A stretch of 64,000 bases of DNA, taken from NCBI RefSeq assembly GCF_000719095.1, contig NZ_JOEH01000009.1:124001-188000 (forward strand). Reading direction: 5' to 3'. The position numbers and the translations under genes are program-made. Under the pieces are notes generated by a model, which worked only from the letters and a program-made list of their open reading frames with translations, was not told the DNA's origin and did no database searches. The DNA comes from Streptacidiphilus jeojiense (lineage in GTDB: Bacteria; Actinomycetota; Actinomycetes; Streptomycetales; Streptomycetaceae). Position 1 is the first letter of the stretch. Every line of letters begins with the position of its first letter. Shown here piece by piece: positions 45,716-54,498 of the stretch.

Positions 45716-46987
45716 CTAAGTGGCGGGCACGGGTTGGTCGGTGTAGGTGTGGCCGGTGGGGGCGGTCCAGGTGACGTTGCCGGTGTGGTGGTTGTAGCGG
45801 GTGTGCCAGCCGGCGCGGTGTTTGGTGAGGTGGTGTCGGCGGCAGAGCGGGATGAGGTTGTCGGGGGTGGTCAGCCCTCCGCTGTGCGGCTTGGTTTGGT
45901 TGAAGGGGGTGACGTGGTCCAGGTCGCAGCGTCGGGAGGGGCGGGTGCAGCCGGGGAAGCGGCAGTGGGGGTCGCGGGCGATCACGTGGCGGGTGACCTC
46001 GGTGGTGGGGCGGTAGGTGGTGGGGTCGGTTTTGAGGACCTGGCCGGTGGTGGGGTGGGTGAGCAGGCGGCGCCAGATGCTGCCGGGGCGGGTGGCCAGG
46101 GTGCGGGCCTGGGCGGCGGTGATGGGGCCGTGGCCCTGGAGGTCGGCGGGGTGGTCGGCGGTGCCGATCAGGGCGTCGAACGGGACGGTGACCACGATCG
46201 TGGCGGTGGTGGAACTTGTCGCGGTTCCGGAGACAAGTTCCACCAGCGCGTCGGCGCAGCGTTGAGGCAGGGTGCGGCCGTCGGCGTCGAGGGTGTGGGC
46301 GTGGGCGGTGACGGCGGCGTCGACCAGGGCGGCGTCGCCTGCCGTCAGCAGGGCGCCGTACCAGGCCATGCCCTCGGGGTGGGCCTGAAGGGTGGTGCGC
46401 CGGTCCTCCTGGGCGCGGGTGTGGCGCTGCTCGGCGCCGGCCGGGTCGGCCTTGATCACCGCGCGGCTGATGGCCTTGCGCGCCGCACCCACCGTCTGGG
46501 TCGGCAGCTTGGGCAGCACCAGGGCTTCCACCTGGGTGGCGGTCTCGTCGTCGAGGGCGGCGGTGTGTTCCAGCAGGGCCTTGAGGTGCATGATCTGCAC
46601 CTGCCCCTGGGCCAGCAGCCCCAGCGCGGCCGGGAAGCGGGCAGTGAGCTGCTGGGCCTCGACCAGGCGCCCCCGGGCGGTGTCCGGGGAGATCCGCAGC
46701 GCACAGGCCACCTGCTCCTGGGTCTCCAGGAAATCCCCCAACGCATCCGGCCGTCCGGGGATGCAGGTCAGCGGCTGCTCCTGCAGTCCGGCGAGCATGG
46801 CGATCTGGACGGCCTCCAGCCAGCACCGCGCCCGTGCGACCGCCACCAGCGCATCGATCCGCCCGGCCGCCGAGAGTGCCGCGCCCTCCAGGTCGGCGAT
46901 CCCGGCCACACTCTCCGCCCCCGGCACCGACCGCGCCAACCCCGCCGCCAGCGCATCCCCGTCCTCCAACCAGCCCACCACAACCAC
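45716..46987 (-). CDS. DUF222/13E12-type HNH endonuclease domain protein
   Basis: A 423-residue protein. A helical DUF222 region (about 1-260) precedes an HNH domain with [18 protein letters not shown], then [14 protein letters not shown]. These proteins are numerous in actinobacteria and are often linked with mobile repeats, but their function is not settled. The GTG start follows CTGGAGGGG. It lies beside the frameshifted surface protein gene in the same direction, 116 bases upstream of it. I see no inverted repeats or target duplication that would define an element here. Confidence 0.85.
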   Translation of the reverse strand: MVVVGWLEDGDALAAGLARSVPGAESVAGIADLEGAALSAAGRIDALVAVARARCWLEAVQIAMLAGLQEQPLTCIPGRPDALGDFLETQEQVACALRISPDTARGRLVEAQQLTARFPAALGLLAQGQVQIMHLKALLEHTAALDDETATQVEALVLPKLPTQTVGAARKAISRAVIKADPAGAEQRHTRAQEDRRTTLQAHPEGMAWYGALLTAGDAALVDAAVTAHAHTLDADGRTLPQRCADALVELVSGTATSSTTATIVVTVPFDALIGTADHPADLQGHGPITAAQARTLATRPGSIWRRLLTHPTTGQVLKTDPTTYRPTTEVTRHVIARDPHCRFPGCTRPSRRCDLDHVTPFNQTKPHSGGLTTPDNLIPLCRRHHLTKHRAGWHTRYNHHTGNVTWTAPTGHTYTDQPVPAT

Positions 46988-47174
46988 CCCCTCCAGGTAA
47001 TCCGTACACCCCTGATTCTATCCTGACCCACCGTCAAAACCGTCACCGATAGGGCCCCTGAACTGCACGAACGGTTGCGCATCGAACTCCCGCACGCCCC
47101 CCGAGCCTGCGCCCGAACCTGTCTCCAAAACCGGGACAGGACCGTCGCCGGCATGGTCCGACGGCGCGCTGAGC

Positions 47175-47894
47175 ATGATCCAGGGGGTGATCACACCCCG
47201 CAGGCCGGAGCGAGCCACTGGATGTGCCGCGACCGCGCGCAATGTCTGGTACGCCGCATACGGGTCGAACATGCATCTTGATCGACTGAACTACTACCTC
47301 TCGGGCGGACGGCCCCCTGGCAGCAGGCGTACGTACCCCGGATGCCGTGACCGGCGTCCTCCGCGGCAGACGGTCCCGGTGCTGCTGCCCGGTCGGCTCT
47401 ACTTCGCGCTGGAGTCCATGGCCTGGACCGGTGGCATGGGCTTCTACGATCCCCTGGACGAAGGGGAGATGCCTGCCCGGGCCTACCTCCTGACGGCCTC
47501 GCAGTTCGCTGACATCGCTGCTCAGGAGATGTACGAGACCCCCGGCGAGGACCTCGACCTGAGTGCGGTGCTCATCGCTGGACGGGCGAGTCTCGGCGAC
47601 GGGCGGTACCAGACGCTCGTCTGCCCGGGGGTGCTGGACGGCTGCCCGGTGCTGACGTTCACTGCTCCCTGGCGCAGCGCCGAGGCGCCGCTGAACAAGC
47701 CGTCGGCTGCGTATCTGCGCAATCTGGCCTCGGGGCTCCGGGAGTCCCACGGCTGGACGCGCGAGAAGATCGCCGACTACCTCGCCGGACGGCCTGGCGC
47801 CGAGGGCGAGTGGGACGCGGCCGACATCGCGGCCCTGCTGGACGGCAACGGCGACCGGACGGGCATGCCGGACAGGCATGTAGGAGGGAATTAA
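47175..47894 (+). CDS. Gamma-glutamylcyclotransferase-like fold protein
   Basis: A 239-residue protein. WYAAYGSNMHLDRL is the YGSN loop that starts gamma-glutamylcyclotransferase-like folds, followed by TYPGCRD, PGRLYFALESMAWTGGMGFYDP and ARAYLLTASQFADIAAQEM. The catalytic Glu of true cyclotransferases cannot be placed with confidence. The start is uncertain: ATG 47175 has no good ribosome site and the fold begins about 20 residues later. The 187-base gap to the HNH gene carries both divergent promoters. Substrate unknown. Confidence 0.6.
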   Translation: MIQGVITPRRPERATGCAATARNVWYAAYGSNMHLDRLNYYLSGGRPPGSRRTYPGCRDRRPPRQTVPVLLPGRLYFALESMAWTGGMGFYDPLDEGEMPARAYLLTASQFADIAAQEMYETPGEDLDLSAVLIAGRASLGDGRYQTLVCPGVLDGCPVLTFTAPWRSAEAPLNKPSAAYLRNLASGLRESHGWTREKIADYLAGRPGAEGEWDAADIAALLDGNGDRTGMPDRHVGGN

Positions 47895-47914
47895 ACGATG
47901 CCGTGTACAGTTAC

Positions 47915-47931
47915 TTGCTGGAGACAAGCAA
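47915..47931. promoter_or_regulatory. Candidate MarR operator
   Basis: TTGCT and AGCAA form an inverted repeat with a seven-base spacer, 37 bases before the MarR start. ACTT/AAGT extend the symmetry loosely. MarR proteins commonly bind such sites in their own promoter. Confidence 0.4.
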
Positions 47932-47967
47932 TTAAGTGGCGACCAGCAGCATCCGGGAGGGACCGCC

Positions 47968-48567
47968 ATGGAACGGACAGTGACCGCGACAGCAACGGCG
48001 GCACCAGCGTCGACACCGGCATCGACACCGGCATCGGCACCGATGCAGCCGGGGGGCACCGCCACCGCGGCGGAGGCCGCGCTCGCGCTCGGTGACGAGG
48101 TCAGCCGGTTCACGCGACTGATCCACGCGTGGAAGCTCCGGGCCCGGGAGGACAACGGCGGCGGGGACCGCCTGCTGCTCGCGCGCCTGGTGAACTACGG
48201 TCCGCGACGGGCCACCGACCTCGCGGCCGAGACGCTGCTGGACCTGTCCACGGTGAGCCGGCAGGTCCGCTCGCTGGTCGACCGGGGCCTGGTCGAGCGC
48301 ACTCCCGACCCCGAGGACCGCCGCGGCACGCTGCTGTCGGCCTCCGAGGCCGGCGTGCTCGCCTTCCAGCACTACCGGGACCTGCGCAACCAGCGGCTGG
48401 CCCGGCTGCTCGAGGCCTGGACGGCCGAGGACCGCTACGAGCTGGTCCGGCTGTTCGGACGCCTCAACGACGACTTCGCAGAGAACCACCACGAACTCTT
48501 CGGCGGAACGCTCGGGGCCACCGCCCCGACGGCGTCCGCCGCGGCACGGCAAGGAGAGCCCAAGTGA
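47968..48567 (+). CDS. MarR-family transcriptional regulator
   Basis: A 199-residue MarR regulator. After an Ala/Thr/Pro repeat N-terminus (about 30 residues), the winged helix is LARLVNYGPRRATDLAAETLLDLSTVSRQVRSLVDRG in outline, followed by the wing ERTPDPEDRRGTLL. ATG 47968 follows GGGAGGGACC. Its TGA overlaps the GTG of the transporter gene, so the two are cotranscribed and coupled. The usual arrangement is repression of the pump until a ligand binds the regulator. Confidence 0.9.
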   Translation: MERTVTATATAAPASTPASTPASAPMQPGGTATAAEAALALGDEVSRFTRLIHAWKLRAREDNGGGDRLLLARLVNYGPRRATDLAAETLLDLSTVSRQVRSLVDRGLVERTPDPEDRRGTLLSASEAGVLAFQHYRDLRNQRLARLLEAWTAEDRYELVRLFGRLNDDFAENHHELFGGTLGATAPTASAAARQGEPK

Positions 48568-50300
48568 GCAGTAGCAGCAGCAGCGGGGGGACGGCGGTCG
48601 CGTCGCCGGAGCCCATACCCGCACCGGGCGGGCTGAGTCACCGCCAGATCATGACCATCCTCAGCGGTCTGATGATCGGCATGTTCCTGGCCGCCCTCGA
48701 CCAGACCATCGTCAGCACCGCGATCCGGACCATCGCCGACGACCTGCACGGCCTCAGCCAGCAGGCCTGGACCACCACGGCCTACCTGATCACCTCGACC
48801 ATCGCCACGCCGCTCTACGGCAAGCTCTCCGACATGCACGGCCGCAAGCCGTACTTCCTCGCGGCCATCAGCATCTTCGTGACCGGCTCGATCGCCTGTA
48901 CCTTCGCCACCTCGATGATCGAGCTGGCCGCGTTCCGCGCCTTCCAGGGCCTGGGCGCCGGTGGTCTGATGTCGCTCGCGCTGGCGATCATCGGCGACAT
49001 CGTGCCGCCGCGCGAGCGGGCCCGCTACCAGGGCTACATCCTCGCCGTGTTCGCCACCTCCAGCGTGCTGGGCCCGCTGGTCGGCGGTTTCCTGGCCGGT
49101 CAGAGCACCATCCTCGGCATCGCCGGCTGGCGCTGGGTGTTCCTGGTGAACGTGCCGATCGGCATGGTCGCGCTGGTCGTGGTCGCCAAGGTGCTCAACG
49201 TCCCGCACACCCGCCGCAACCACCGGATCGACTGGTGGGGCGCGGTCACCATCGCCCTGGGCGTCGTCCCGCTGCTGCTGGTCGCCGAACAGGGGCAGAC
49301 CTGGGGCTGGCTCTCCGGCCGGTCGCTGGCCTGCTACGTCATCGGCGTGGCCGGCGTGGTCGCCTGGATCCTGGTGGAGCGCCGGATGGGCGACGCCGCG
49401 CTGATCCCGATGCGGCTGTTCGGCAACAAGGTCTTCAGCCAGACCAGCGTGCTGTCGGTGCTGGTGGGCATGGGGATGTTCGGCGGGATGCTGATGATCC
49501 CGCAGTACCTGCAGATCGTGAAGGGCGCGTCGCCGACCAAGTCCGGTCTGCTGATGCTGCCGCTGATGCTGGGCATGATGTCCGCCTCGATCGCCACCGG
49601 TCAGCTCACCGCCCGCACCGGCCGCTACAAGATCTTCCCGGTGATCGGCACCGCACTCCTGGTCGTCGCCATGCTGCTGTTCCACTTCGAGGTGCAGTGG
49701 AACACCCCGCTGATGGAGACCATGGTCTTCATGCTGCTCTTCGGCATCGGCCTGGGCCTCACCATGCAGACGCTGACCCTGTCGGTGCAGAACGCCGTCC
49801 CGGCGAAGGACATGGGCGTGGCCACCGCCTCGTCCACCTTCTTCCGCCAGCTCGGCGCCACCGCCGGTACCGCGATCTTCCTGTCGGTGCTGTTCAGTAC
49901 CGTCGGCGACAAGATCAACAACGCCTTCACGGCCGCGGCGAAGACCCCGCAGTTCCAGCAGGCGCTGAACAACCCCGCCGTCGCGGGGAAGGCCGGCAAC
50001 CAGCCGGTGGTGCAGATGATCCAGCACCCGGGCTCCAGCGGCGGCGGTGCCTCGGTGCTGAGCGACTCCTCGTTCATCCAGAAGCTGGACGACGTGTTCG
50101 CGGCCCCGTTCAAGCAGGGCTTCGCCGACTCTATGCACCTGGTGTTCCTGCTCGGCGCCGGTGTGATGGTGCTGGCCTTCGTGCTCGTGCTCTTCATCAA
50201 GGAGGTGCCGCTGCGCAGCGTCTCCGGCATCCAGGCCCAGGCGCAGGCCGCGGCCGCGGCGATGGAGAAGGCAGCGGCGAAGGAAGCTGACGCCTCGTAG
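48564..50300 (+). CDS. MFS drug efflux transporter, DHA2 (14 TMS) family
   Basis: A 578-residue major facilitator with about 14 membrane segments. AALDQTIVSTAIRTIADDL is motif D1, GKLSDMHGRKPYF is motif A and GGLMSLALAIIGDIVPPRERARYQG spans motif C-type sequence, as in EmrB/QacA/LfrA pumps. The Ser-rich N-terminus begins at GTG 48564 after AAGGAGAG. Substrates are unknown. It is separated from the peptide cluster by about 15 kb and is probably a general resistance pump. Confidence 0.9.
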   Translation: MSSSSSSGGTAVASPEPIPAPGGLSHRQIMTILSGLMIGMFLAALDQTIVSTAIRTIADDLHGLSQQAWTTTAYLITSTIATPLYGKLSDMHGRKPYFLAAISIFVTGSIACTFATSMIELAAFRAFQGLGAGGLMSLALAIIGDIVPPRERARYQGYILAVFATSSVLGPLVGGFLAGQSTILGIAGWRWVFLVNVPIGMVALVVVAKVLNVPHTRRNHRIDWWGAVTIALGVVPLLLVAEQGQTWGWLSGRSLACYVIGVAGVVAWILVERRMGDAALIPMRLFGNKVFSQTSVLSVLVGMGMFGGMLMIPQYLQIVKGASPTKSGLLMLPLMLGMMSASIATGQLTARTGRYKIFPVIGTALLVVAMLLFHFEVQWNTPLMETMVFMLLFGIGLGLTMQTLTLSVQNAVPAKDMGVATASSTFFRQLGATAGTAIFLSVLFSTVGDKINNAFTAAAKTPQFQQALNNPAVAGKAGNQPVVQMIQHPGSSGGGASVLSDSSFIQKLDDVFAAPFKQGFADSMHLVFLLGAGVMVLAFVLVLFIKEVPLRSVSGIQAQAQAAAAAMEKAAAKEADAS

Positions 50301-50327
50301 GACCGCTCGTAGGAGTGTCCGACGCGT

Positions 50328-50357
50328 GAACGGCCCCACCGTGAGGTGGGGCCGTTC
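50328..50357 (+). terminator. Terminator after the MFS gene
   Basis: A perfect 13-base stem (GAACGGCCCCACC, 50328-50340, with 50345-50357) around a GTGA loop, 28 bases past the stop codon. Confidence 0.85.
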
Positions 50358-50486
50358 GCATGTTCGGGGTCAAACCTGGGAGGGTGTGGCCCGCGCCAGT
50401 TCCCCTGTCCCAACCCCCCCGTCAGACCCCCCAGTCCCAGCCCCCAGTCCCAGTCGCTGGCGCCGGACAGTACGGAGAAGAGAACC

Positions 50487-50933
50487 ATGAAGGGTTTCCG
50501 CAGTTTCCTGCTGCGCGGGAACGTCGTCGACCTCGCGGTCGGCATCGTGATCGGTGCGGCCTTCACGGCCGTGGTGAACGGGTTCGTCACCGCGTTCCTG
50601 ACGCCGATCGTCGGCCTGATCACCAACTCGACGGGTGACTACAGCAAGAAGACCTTCAACGTCAGCGGGGTCACCTTCCCGTACGGCGCCCTGGTCTCCG
50701 CCCTGATCAGCTTTGTGCTGATAGCGATCGTCGTCTACTACTTCGTCGTCATGCCGATCAACCGGCTGCACGAGCGCTTCTTCCCGGCGAAGGAGCCCGA
50801 CGTCCACACCAAGGACTGCCCGGAGTGCCTGAGCACGGTTCCGGCCGCTGCGACCCGCTGCTCCTTCTGCACCATCCCGCTGACGGTCCAGGTCGAGATG
50901 CCCAAGCAGTTCCCGCAGAACCCGCAGTACTGA
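50487..50933 (+). CDS. mscL: Large-conductance mechanosensitive channel
   Basis: A 148-residue MscL. MKGFRSFLLRGNVVDLAVGIVIGAAF is the amphipathic N-terminus and first membrane helix, and YGALVSALISFVLIAIVVYYFVV the second. The C-terminus adds CPECLSTVPAAATRCSFC, two Cys pairs that look like a zinc ribbon and are absent from the E. coli protein. It opens on membrane tension to release solutes during osmotic downshock. ATG 50487 follows GGAGAAGAG. The preceding 100 bases hold CCCCAGTCCC-type repeats. It stands alone. Confidence 0.93.
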   Translation: MKGFRSFLLRGNVVDLAVGIVIGAAFTAVVNGFVTAFLTPIVGLITNSTGDYSKKTFNVSGVTFPYGALVSALISFVLIAIVVYYFVVMPINRLHERFFPAKEPDVHTKDCPECLSTVPAAATRCSFCTIPLTVQVEMPKQFPQNPQY

Positions 50934-50958
50934 CGTCACTCGCAGTACTGACGTCCGC

Positions 50959-51603
50959 TCAGCCGACGACCAGCGCCGGTCGGCGCGGGTCGTCGGCCCG
51001 GACGACCAGGTCGGCGGCGTCCGTCGGCAGGGTCTCCGCCTCGTAGCGGGCGAAGGCGGGCAGGGTCCACCGTTCGTCCTCCGGGGTCCGCCGCTCCAGC
51101 GCGGCGGGGCTGAGCCGCAGATGGACAGTCAGGTCCAGCGGCAGCCAACGGCCGAGCAGCAGCGGGCCGTCCAGCAGCAGGACGCCGCCGGGCGGCAACG
51201 GTACCGGCAGGGCGCGGACGGCGCGGTCCGCCCGGGCGTCCCACAGCGCGGGCAGGACCAGGCCGCTGCCGCCCGGCTCCAGCGGATCGAAGACCTCGCG
51301 GAACAGGGCGTTGGTGTCCAGCCAGCCGTCGAAGTAGGCGTCGGCGTCCTGGTGGCCGTACTCGAGCCGGAGCGAGGCCGGGCGCAGGTAGTCGGCCGCA
51401 CTGACGCGCACCACCGGCCGCCCGAGCAGCCGCAGCAGCGCGGCGGCGGCCTCCGCGAGGCCGCCGGGGTCGGCGGCGGGCGCCCCGTCCACCGCCACCC
51501 GCAGCCGCCCGCCCTCGGGGAGCGGCAACGCGTGCACCCGTTCCGCGAGGGTGTCGGCGAGCGCTGCCGGTGTCAGCGGACGGACCTCCACGGGAATCCC
51601 CAA
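50959..51603 (-). CDS. Uridine kinase-like protein lacking a P-loop
   Basis: A 214-residue protein with the overall pattern of bacterial uridine kinase-like P-loop proteins: RVAVDGAPAADPGGLAEA near 34, VSAADYLRPASLRLEYG, GWLDTNALFREVFDPL, then LLLDGPLLL and LDLTVHLRLSPAALERR. The Walker A stretch should read G-x-x-x-x-G-K-S/T, but AADPGG replaces it, so ATP binding in the usual way is doubtful. The start is TTG 51603 next to AGGAAGGGA, or GTG 51591. A non-enzymatic or altered-specificity role is inferred. Confidence 0.65.
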   Translation of the reverse strand: MGIPVEVRPLTPAALADTLAERVHALPLPEGGRLRVAVDGAPAADPGGLAEAAAALLRLLGRPVVRVSAADYLRPASLRLEYGHQDADAYFDGWLDTNALFREVFDPLEPGGSGLVLPALWDARADRAVRALPVPLPPGGVLLLDGPLLLGRWLPLDLTVHLRLSPAALERRTPEDERWTLPAFARYEAETLPTDAADLVVRADDPRRPALVVG

Positions 51604-51642
51604 TCCCTTCCTACGATTACGGCGACCGGTTACGCCGACCGA

Positions 51643-52620
51643 TTACGCGGACGCGGCCGTGAGCAGCTGGATCTCGTCCGCGCCCAGCTCCAGGTCGATG
51701 GCCGCGACCAGGCCGGGGAGCTGCTCCACGGTACGGGCACTGGCGATCGGGGCGGCCACGGTCGGCTGCGCCAGCAGCCAGGCCAGGGCGACGGTACCGA
51801 GTTCGGCGCCGTGCGCGGCGGCGACGGTGTCCAGCGCCTCCAGCACCTTGGGCCCGGTCGGGGTCTCCAGGTACTTGGACGCACCGGCGGCCCTGACACT
51901 GTCGACGGCGGCGCCGCCCGGACGGTACTTGCCGGTCAAGAAGCCGGCGGCGAGTCCGGCGTAGGGGACCGCTGACAGCCCGAACGCCGCGGCGACGTCG
52001 GCGAGCTCGCCCTCGTAGCTGTCGCGGGAGACCAGGTTGTACCTCGGCTGCAGCGCGACGTACGCGGCCAGGCCCTCGCGCCTGGAGAACTCCAGCGAGT
52101 CGGTGAGCCGGCGCGGCGAGATGTTGGACGCGGCGATGTGGCGGACCTTGCCGGCCCGGACCAGGGCGTCCAGCGCGGTGACGATCTCCTCCACCGGGGT
52201 GCTCTCGTCGTCGAAGTGCGTGTAGAGCAGGTCGATGGTGTCCGTGCCGAGGCGGCGCAGGGACTGCTCGGTGGCGGCGGCGATGGTGGCGGCCTTGAGT
52301 CCCCGGTACTCCGGGTGCGAGCCGACCTTGGTGGCCACCACGATCTCGGCGCGGTTGCCGCGCGCGGCCAGCCACTCACCGAGGACGGTCTCCGACTCGC
52401 CGCCGGAGTTCCCCGGCGCCCAGGCGGAGTAGACGTCGGCGGTGTCGATGAAGTTGCCGCCGGCCGCGGTGTAGGCGTCGAGGACCGCGAACGACTGCTC
52501 GGTGTCCGCGGTCCAGCCGAAGACATTGCCGCCGAGGGAGAGCGGGGAGACCGAGAGGTCGGAGGCGCCGAGGGTGGTGCGCCAGGGGGAGGGGGACCCG
52601 GAAGCGGAGGTAGAGGTCAT
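51643..52620 (-). CDS. Aldo/keto reductase
   Basis: A 325-residue aldo/keto reductase. FIDTADVYS holds the catalytic Asp and Tyr, VVATKVG the Lys and LLYTHFDDE the His. The C-terminal NADPH region has PIASARTVEQL. It is likely a reductase of aldehydes or ketones, including sugars. No ribosome site is clear at ATG 52620, and GC-rich Ser-coding repeats follow the start. It is on the same strand as the KDG kinase gene, 67 bases downstream of it, so it may belong to the sugar-acid locus. Confidence 0.9.
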   Translation of the reverse strand: MTSTSASGSPSPWRTTLGASDLSVSPLSLGGNVFGWTADTEQSFAVLDAYTAAGGNFIDTADVYSAWAPGNSGGESETVLGEWLAARGNRAEIVVATKVGSHPEYRGLKAATIAAATEQSLRRLGTDTIDLLYTHFDDESTPVEEIVTALDALVRAGKVRHIAASNISPRRLTDSLEFSRREGLAAYVALQPRYNLVSRDSYEGELADVAAAFGLSAVPYAGLAAGFLTGKYRPGGAAVDSVRAAGASKYLETPTGPKVLEALDTVAAAHGAELGTVALAWLLAQPTVAAPIASARTVEQLPGLVAAIDLELGADEIQLLTAASA

Positions 52621-52687
52621 GATCAGGGGCAACGCGGCGGTGCGGCGGGGTATTTCCACCGCCGCACCCGCCCTGCCCCCGCTACCG

Positions 52688-53656
52688 CTACCGCAGCGTC
52701 GTGCCCGCCTCCGCGTCCAGTAGCCCCAGTTCGTCGCGGGTCGGTTGGCCGGACCAGTCATTGGGGACGGTGACGGCGAAGGCTCCGGTGAGGCAGGCGA
52801 GCCGGAGGCGTTCCGCGACGGGGGCGCCGTCCAGCAGCGCGGTGAGGTAGCCGGCCACGAAGGCGTCGCCCGCGCCGACCGGGTCGAGGGCCCGCACCGG
52901 GACGGCCGCGCGGTGCAGCTCGGGGTTGCCGTCCGCCGGATACACGGAGGCGCCCCGCGCTCCGCGCTTGACCACCAGCTCGGGGCCGCCGGAACCGCCA
53001 GGGCCGCCGAGCCGGGCCACCGCTGACGGTTCGTCGGTCGCGTCGGCGAGCAGCAGGAGTTCCTCCTCGCCGCCGAAGAGGTGGGAGAGGTGCGGCAGCA
53101 GCGGCGCCAGCCGCTCCCGCAGCAGTTCCGCTCCGCCCAGCGCGGCGCGGTGGTTGACGTCCAGTGAGACCGGGACCTCCGCCGCGACCGCGAGCTCAAC
53201 CGCCCGGGCGACGGCCCCGGCCGCGCTCGGTGAGAGCAGCGGGGTGATTCCGGTGATGTGCAGGACACCGGCGCCGGTGATCACCCCGACCGCCGCGTCC
53301 ACGTCGGCCGGGCAGAGCCGGGAGCCTGCCGAGCCGGTGCGGTAGTACTGGACGCGGGTGACGTCCGGGGTGCGCTGCTCCTTGACGAGCAGTCCGGTGG
53401 GGGCGTCCGGGTCCACCAGCGCGCCGCTCACCTCGACCTGTTCGGCGCGCAGCCGCTCCAGCACCAGCGCGCCGAACTCGTCGGCGCCGACCCGGCCGAT
53501 CCACGCTGCCGGGTGCCCCAGTCTGCGCACGCCGATGGCGACGTTGGACTCTGCGCCGCCGATGGAGAGTTCCAGGTGGGGGGCGTGCCGCAGCGGGCCG
53601 GGGCGCGGGGAGCCCAGCACGGCCATGGTCTCGCCCAGGGTGACCAGGCCGGGCAT
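52688..53656 (-). CDS. kdgK: 2-keto-3-deoxygluconate kinase (PfkB family)
   Basis: A 322-residue PfkB sugar kinase. LGETMAVLG and IGGAESNVAIGVRRLG form the substrate end, and ALDPVGAGDAFVAGYL is the C-terminal signature with the catalytic Asp. The LGETM and VQYYRTGSAGSRL features resemble KDG kinases. Its ATG shares a base with the stop of the KDPG aldolase gene (TGATG), a coupling that supports the assignment: the kinase makes KDPG and the aldolase splits it to pyruvate and glyceraldehyde 3-phosphate. Fructokinase-type activity is the main alternative. Confidence 0.82.
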   Translation of the reverse strand: MPGLVTLGETMAVLGSPRPGPLRHAPHLELSIGGAESNVAIGVRRLGHPAAWIGRVGADEFGALVLERLRAEQVEVSGALVDPDAPTGLLVKEQRTPDVTRVQYYRTGSAGSRLCPADVDAAVGVITGAGVLHITGITPLLSPSAAGAVARAVELAVAAEVPVSLDVNHRAALGGAELLRERLAPLLPHLSHLFGGEEELLLLADATDEPSAVARLGGPGGSGGPELVVKRGARGASVYPADGNPELHRAAVPVRALDPVGAGDAFVAGYLTALLDGAPVAERLRLACLTGAFAVTVPNDWSGQPTRDELGLLDAEAGTTLR

Positions 53657-54324
53657 CAGCGCTCCGCCGAGGTCGCGGCGACGTAGGCCCGGGCCCGTTC
53701 GGCGAGGGCGGCCAGCGCGGCCGGGCTGCTGTCCGTCCCGGCCTCGCGCAGTAGCGGGGAGCCGACGCCGACGGCGACGGCGCCCGCGGCGAAGTAGTCG
53801 GCGATGTCGTCCAGGGCTATGCCGCCGATGGCGATGAAGGGGACGTCGGGGAGGGGCGCCCGGAGGTCCCGCAGATAGCGCGCGCCACCGACGGCGTAGG
53901 CGGGGAAGAGCTTCACGGCGGTGGCGCCGAGCCGTACCGCGGCCATCGCCTCGCTGGGCGTGAGCGCTCCGCAGAGCACCGGAACGCCCTGGTCGACGCC
54001 TTCGGCGAGGACCTCCTCGGTGACACCGGGGGTGACCAGGTAGCGGGCCCCCGCGTCGATGGCGGCCCTGGCCTGGTCCCGGGTCAGCACCGTCCCGGCG
54101 CCCAGCACGGTGTCGGGCGGGAGTGTGCGGTCGGCCGCGACGCGGCGCAGCGCGGTGAGCCCGGCGTCGCTGGAGAGGGTCAGCTCGATCAACCGGACGC
54201 CGTTGGCGGCGAGGACGGCGGTGGCGGCGGTGAGCGCGTCGGCGTCGGCGCCACGCAGGACGGCGACCAGCCGCTCCCGGCGCAGCAGGTCGAGGACGGG
54301 GGGACGGGGGGTGGCGAGTTCCAT
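53656..54324 (-). CDS. KDPG/KHG aldolase
   Basis: A 222-residue class I aldolase. LVAVLRGADAD, LIELTLSS (Glu of the active site), GAGTVLTRDQA and ATAVKLFPAYAVGG (Schiff-base Lys) are the family motifs. It cleaves 2-keto-3-deoxy-6-phosphogluconate. It heads the minus-strand aldolase-kinase operon and is divergent from the GntR gene. A GGCAGGCAGG repeat lies between its start and the regulator promoter. The neighbours point to uronate or aldonate breakdown and not to the Entner-Doudoroff pathway proper, since no edd gene is seen. Confidence 0.88.
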   Translation of the reverse strand: MELATPRPPVLDLLRRERLVAVLRGADADALTAATAVLAANGVRLIELTLSSDAGLTALRRVAADRTLPPDTVLGAGTVLTRDQARAAIDAGARYLVTPGVTEEVLAEGVDQGVPVLCGALTPSEAMAAVRLGATAVKLFPAYAVGGARYLRDLRAPLPDVPFIAIGGIALDDIADYFAAGAVAVGVGSPLLREAGTDSSPAALAALAERARAYVAATSAER

Positions 54325-54498
54325 GGGTGGGTCTCCAGGCGCAGGCAGGCGTGCAGGGGGGCAGGCAGGCAGGGGGCAGGCAGGTGGGCAGTGGGACGGC
54401 AGCGGATCCTGATGGAGCAGCACGAACGATAATCGATTGGATGGATGCCGGATACCCCCCGACCGATAGAGTCGGTTCCGACACTGAGGAGCACCGCC
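54325..54498. promoter_or_regulatory. Divergent control region with candidate GntR site
   Basis: The 174-base gap between the aldolase and GntR genes has GGCAGGCAGG repeats (54340-54390) and CGATAATCG at 54427-54435, a perfect odd palindrome (CGAT-N-ATCG). The same palindrome on the other strand lies upstream of the dehydratase operon at 55200-55208. It is the likely operator of the GntR protein. Confidence 0.5.

Noticed and set aside
45264..47009. A 581-codon minus-strand frame joining HNH-region sequence to the surface-protein N-terminus
   Set aside because: Only its last part, from ATG 45599, carries a signal peptide and beta-helix start. The earlier part is a shadow of the DUF222-HNH gene.
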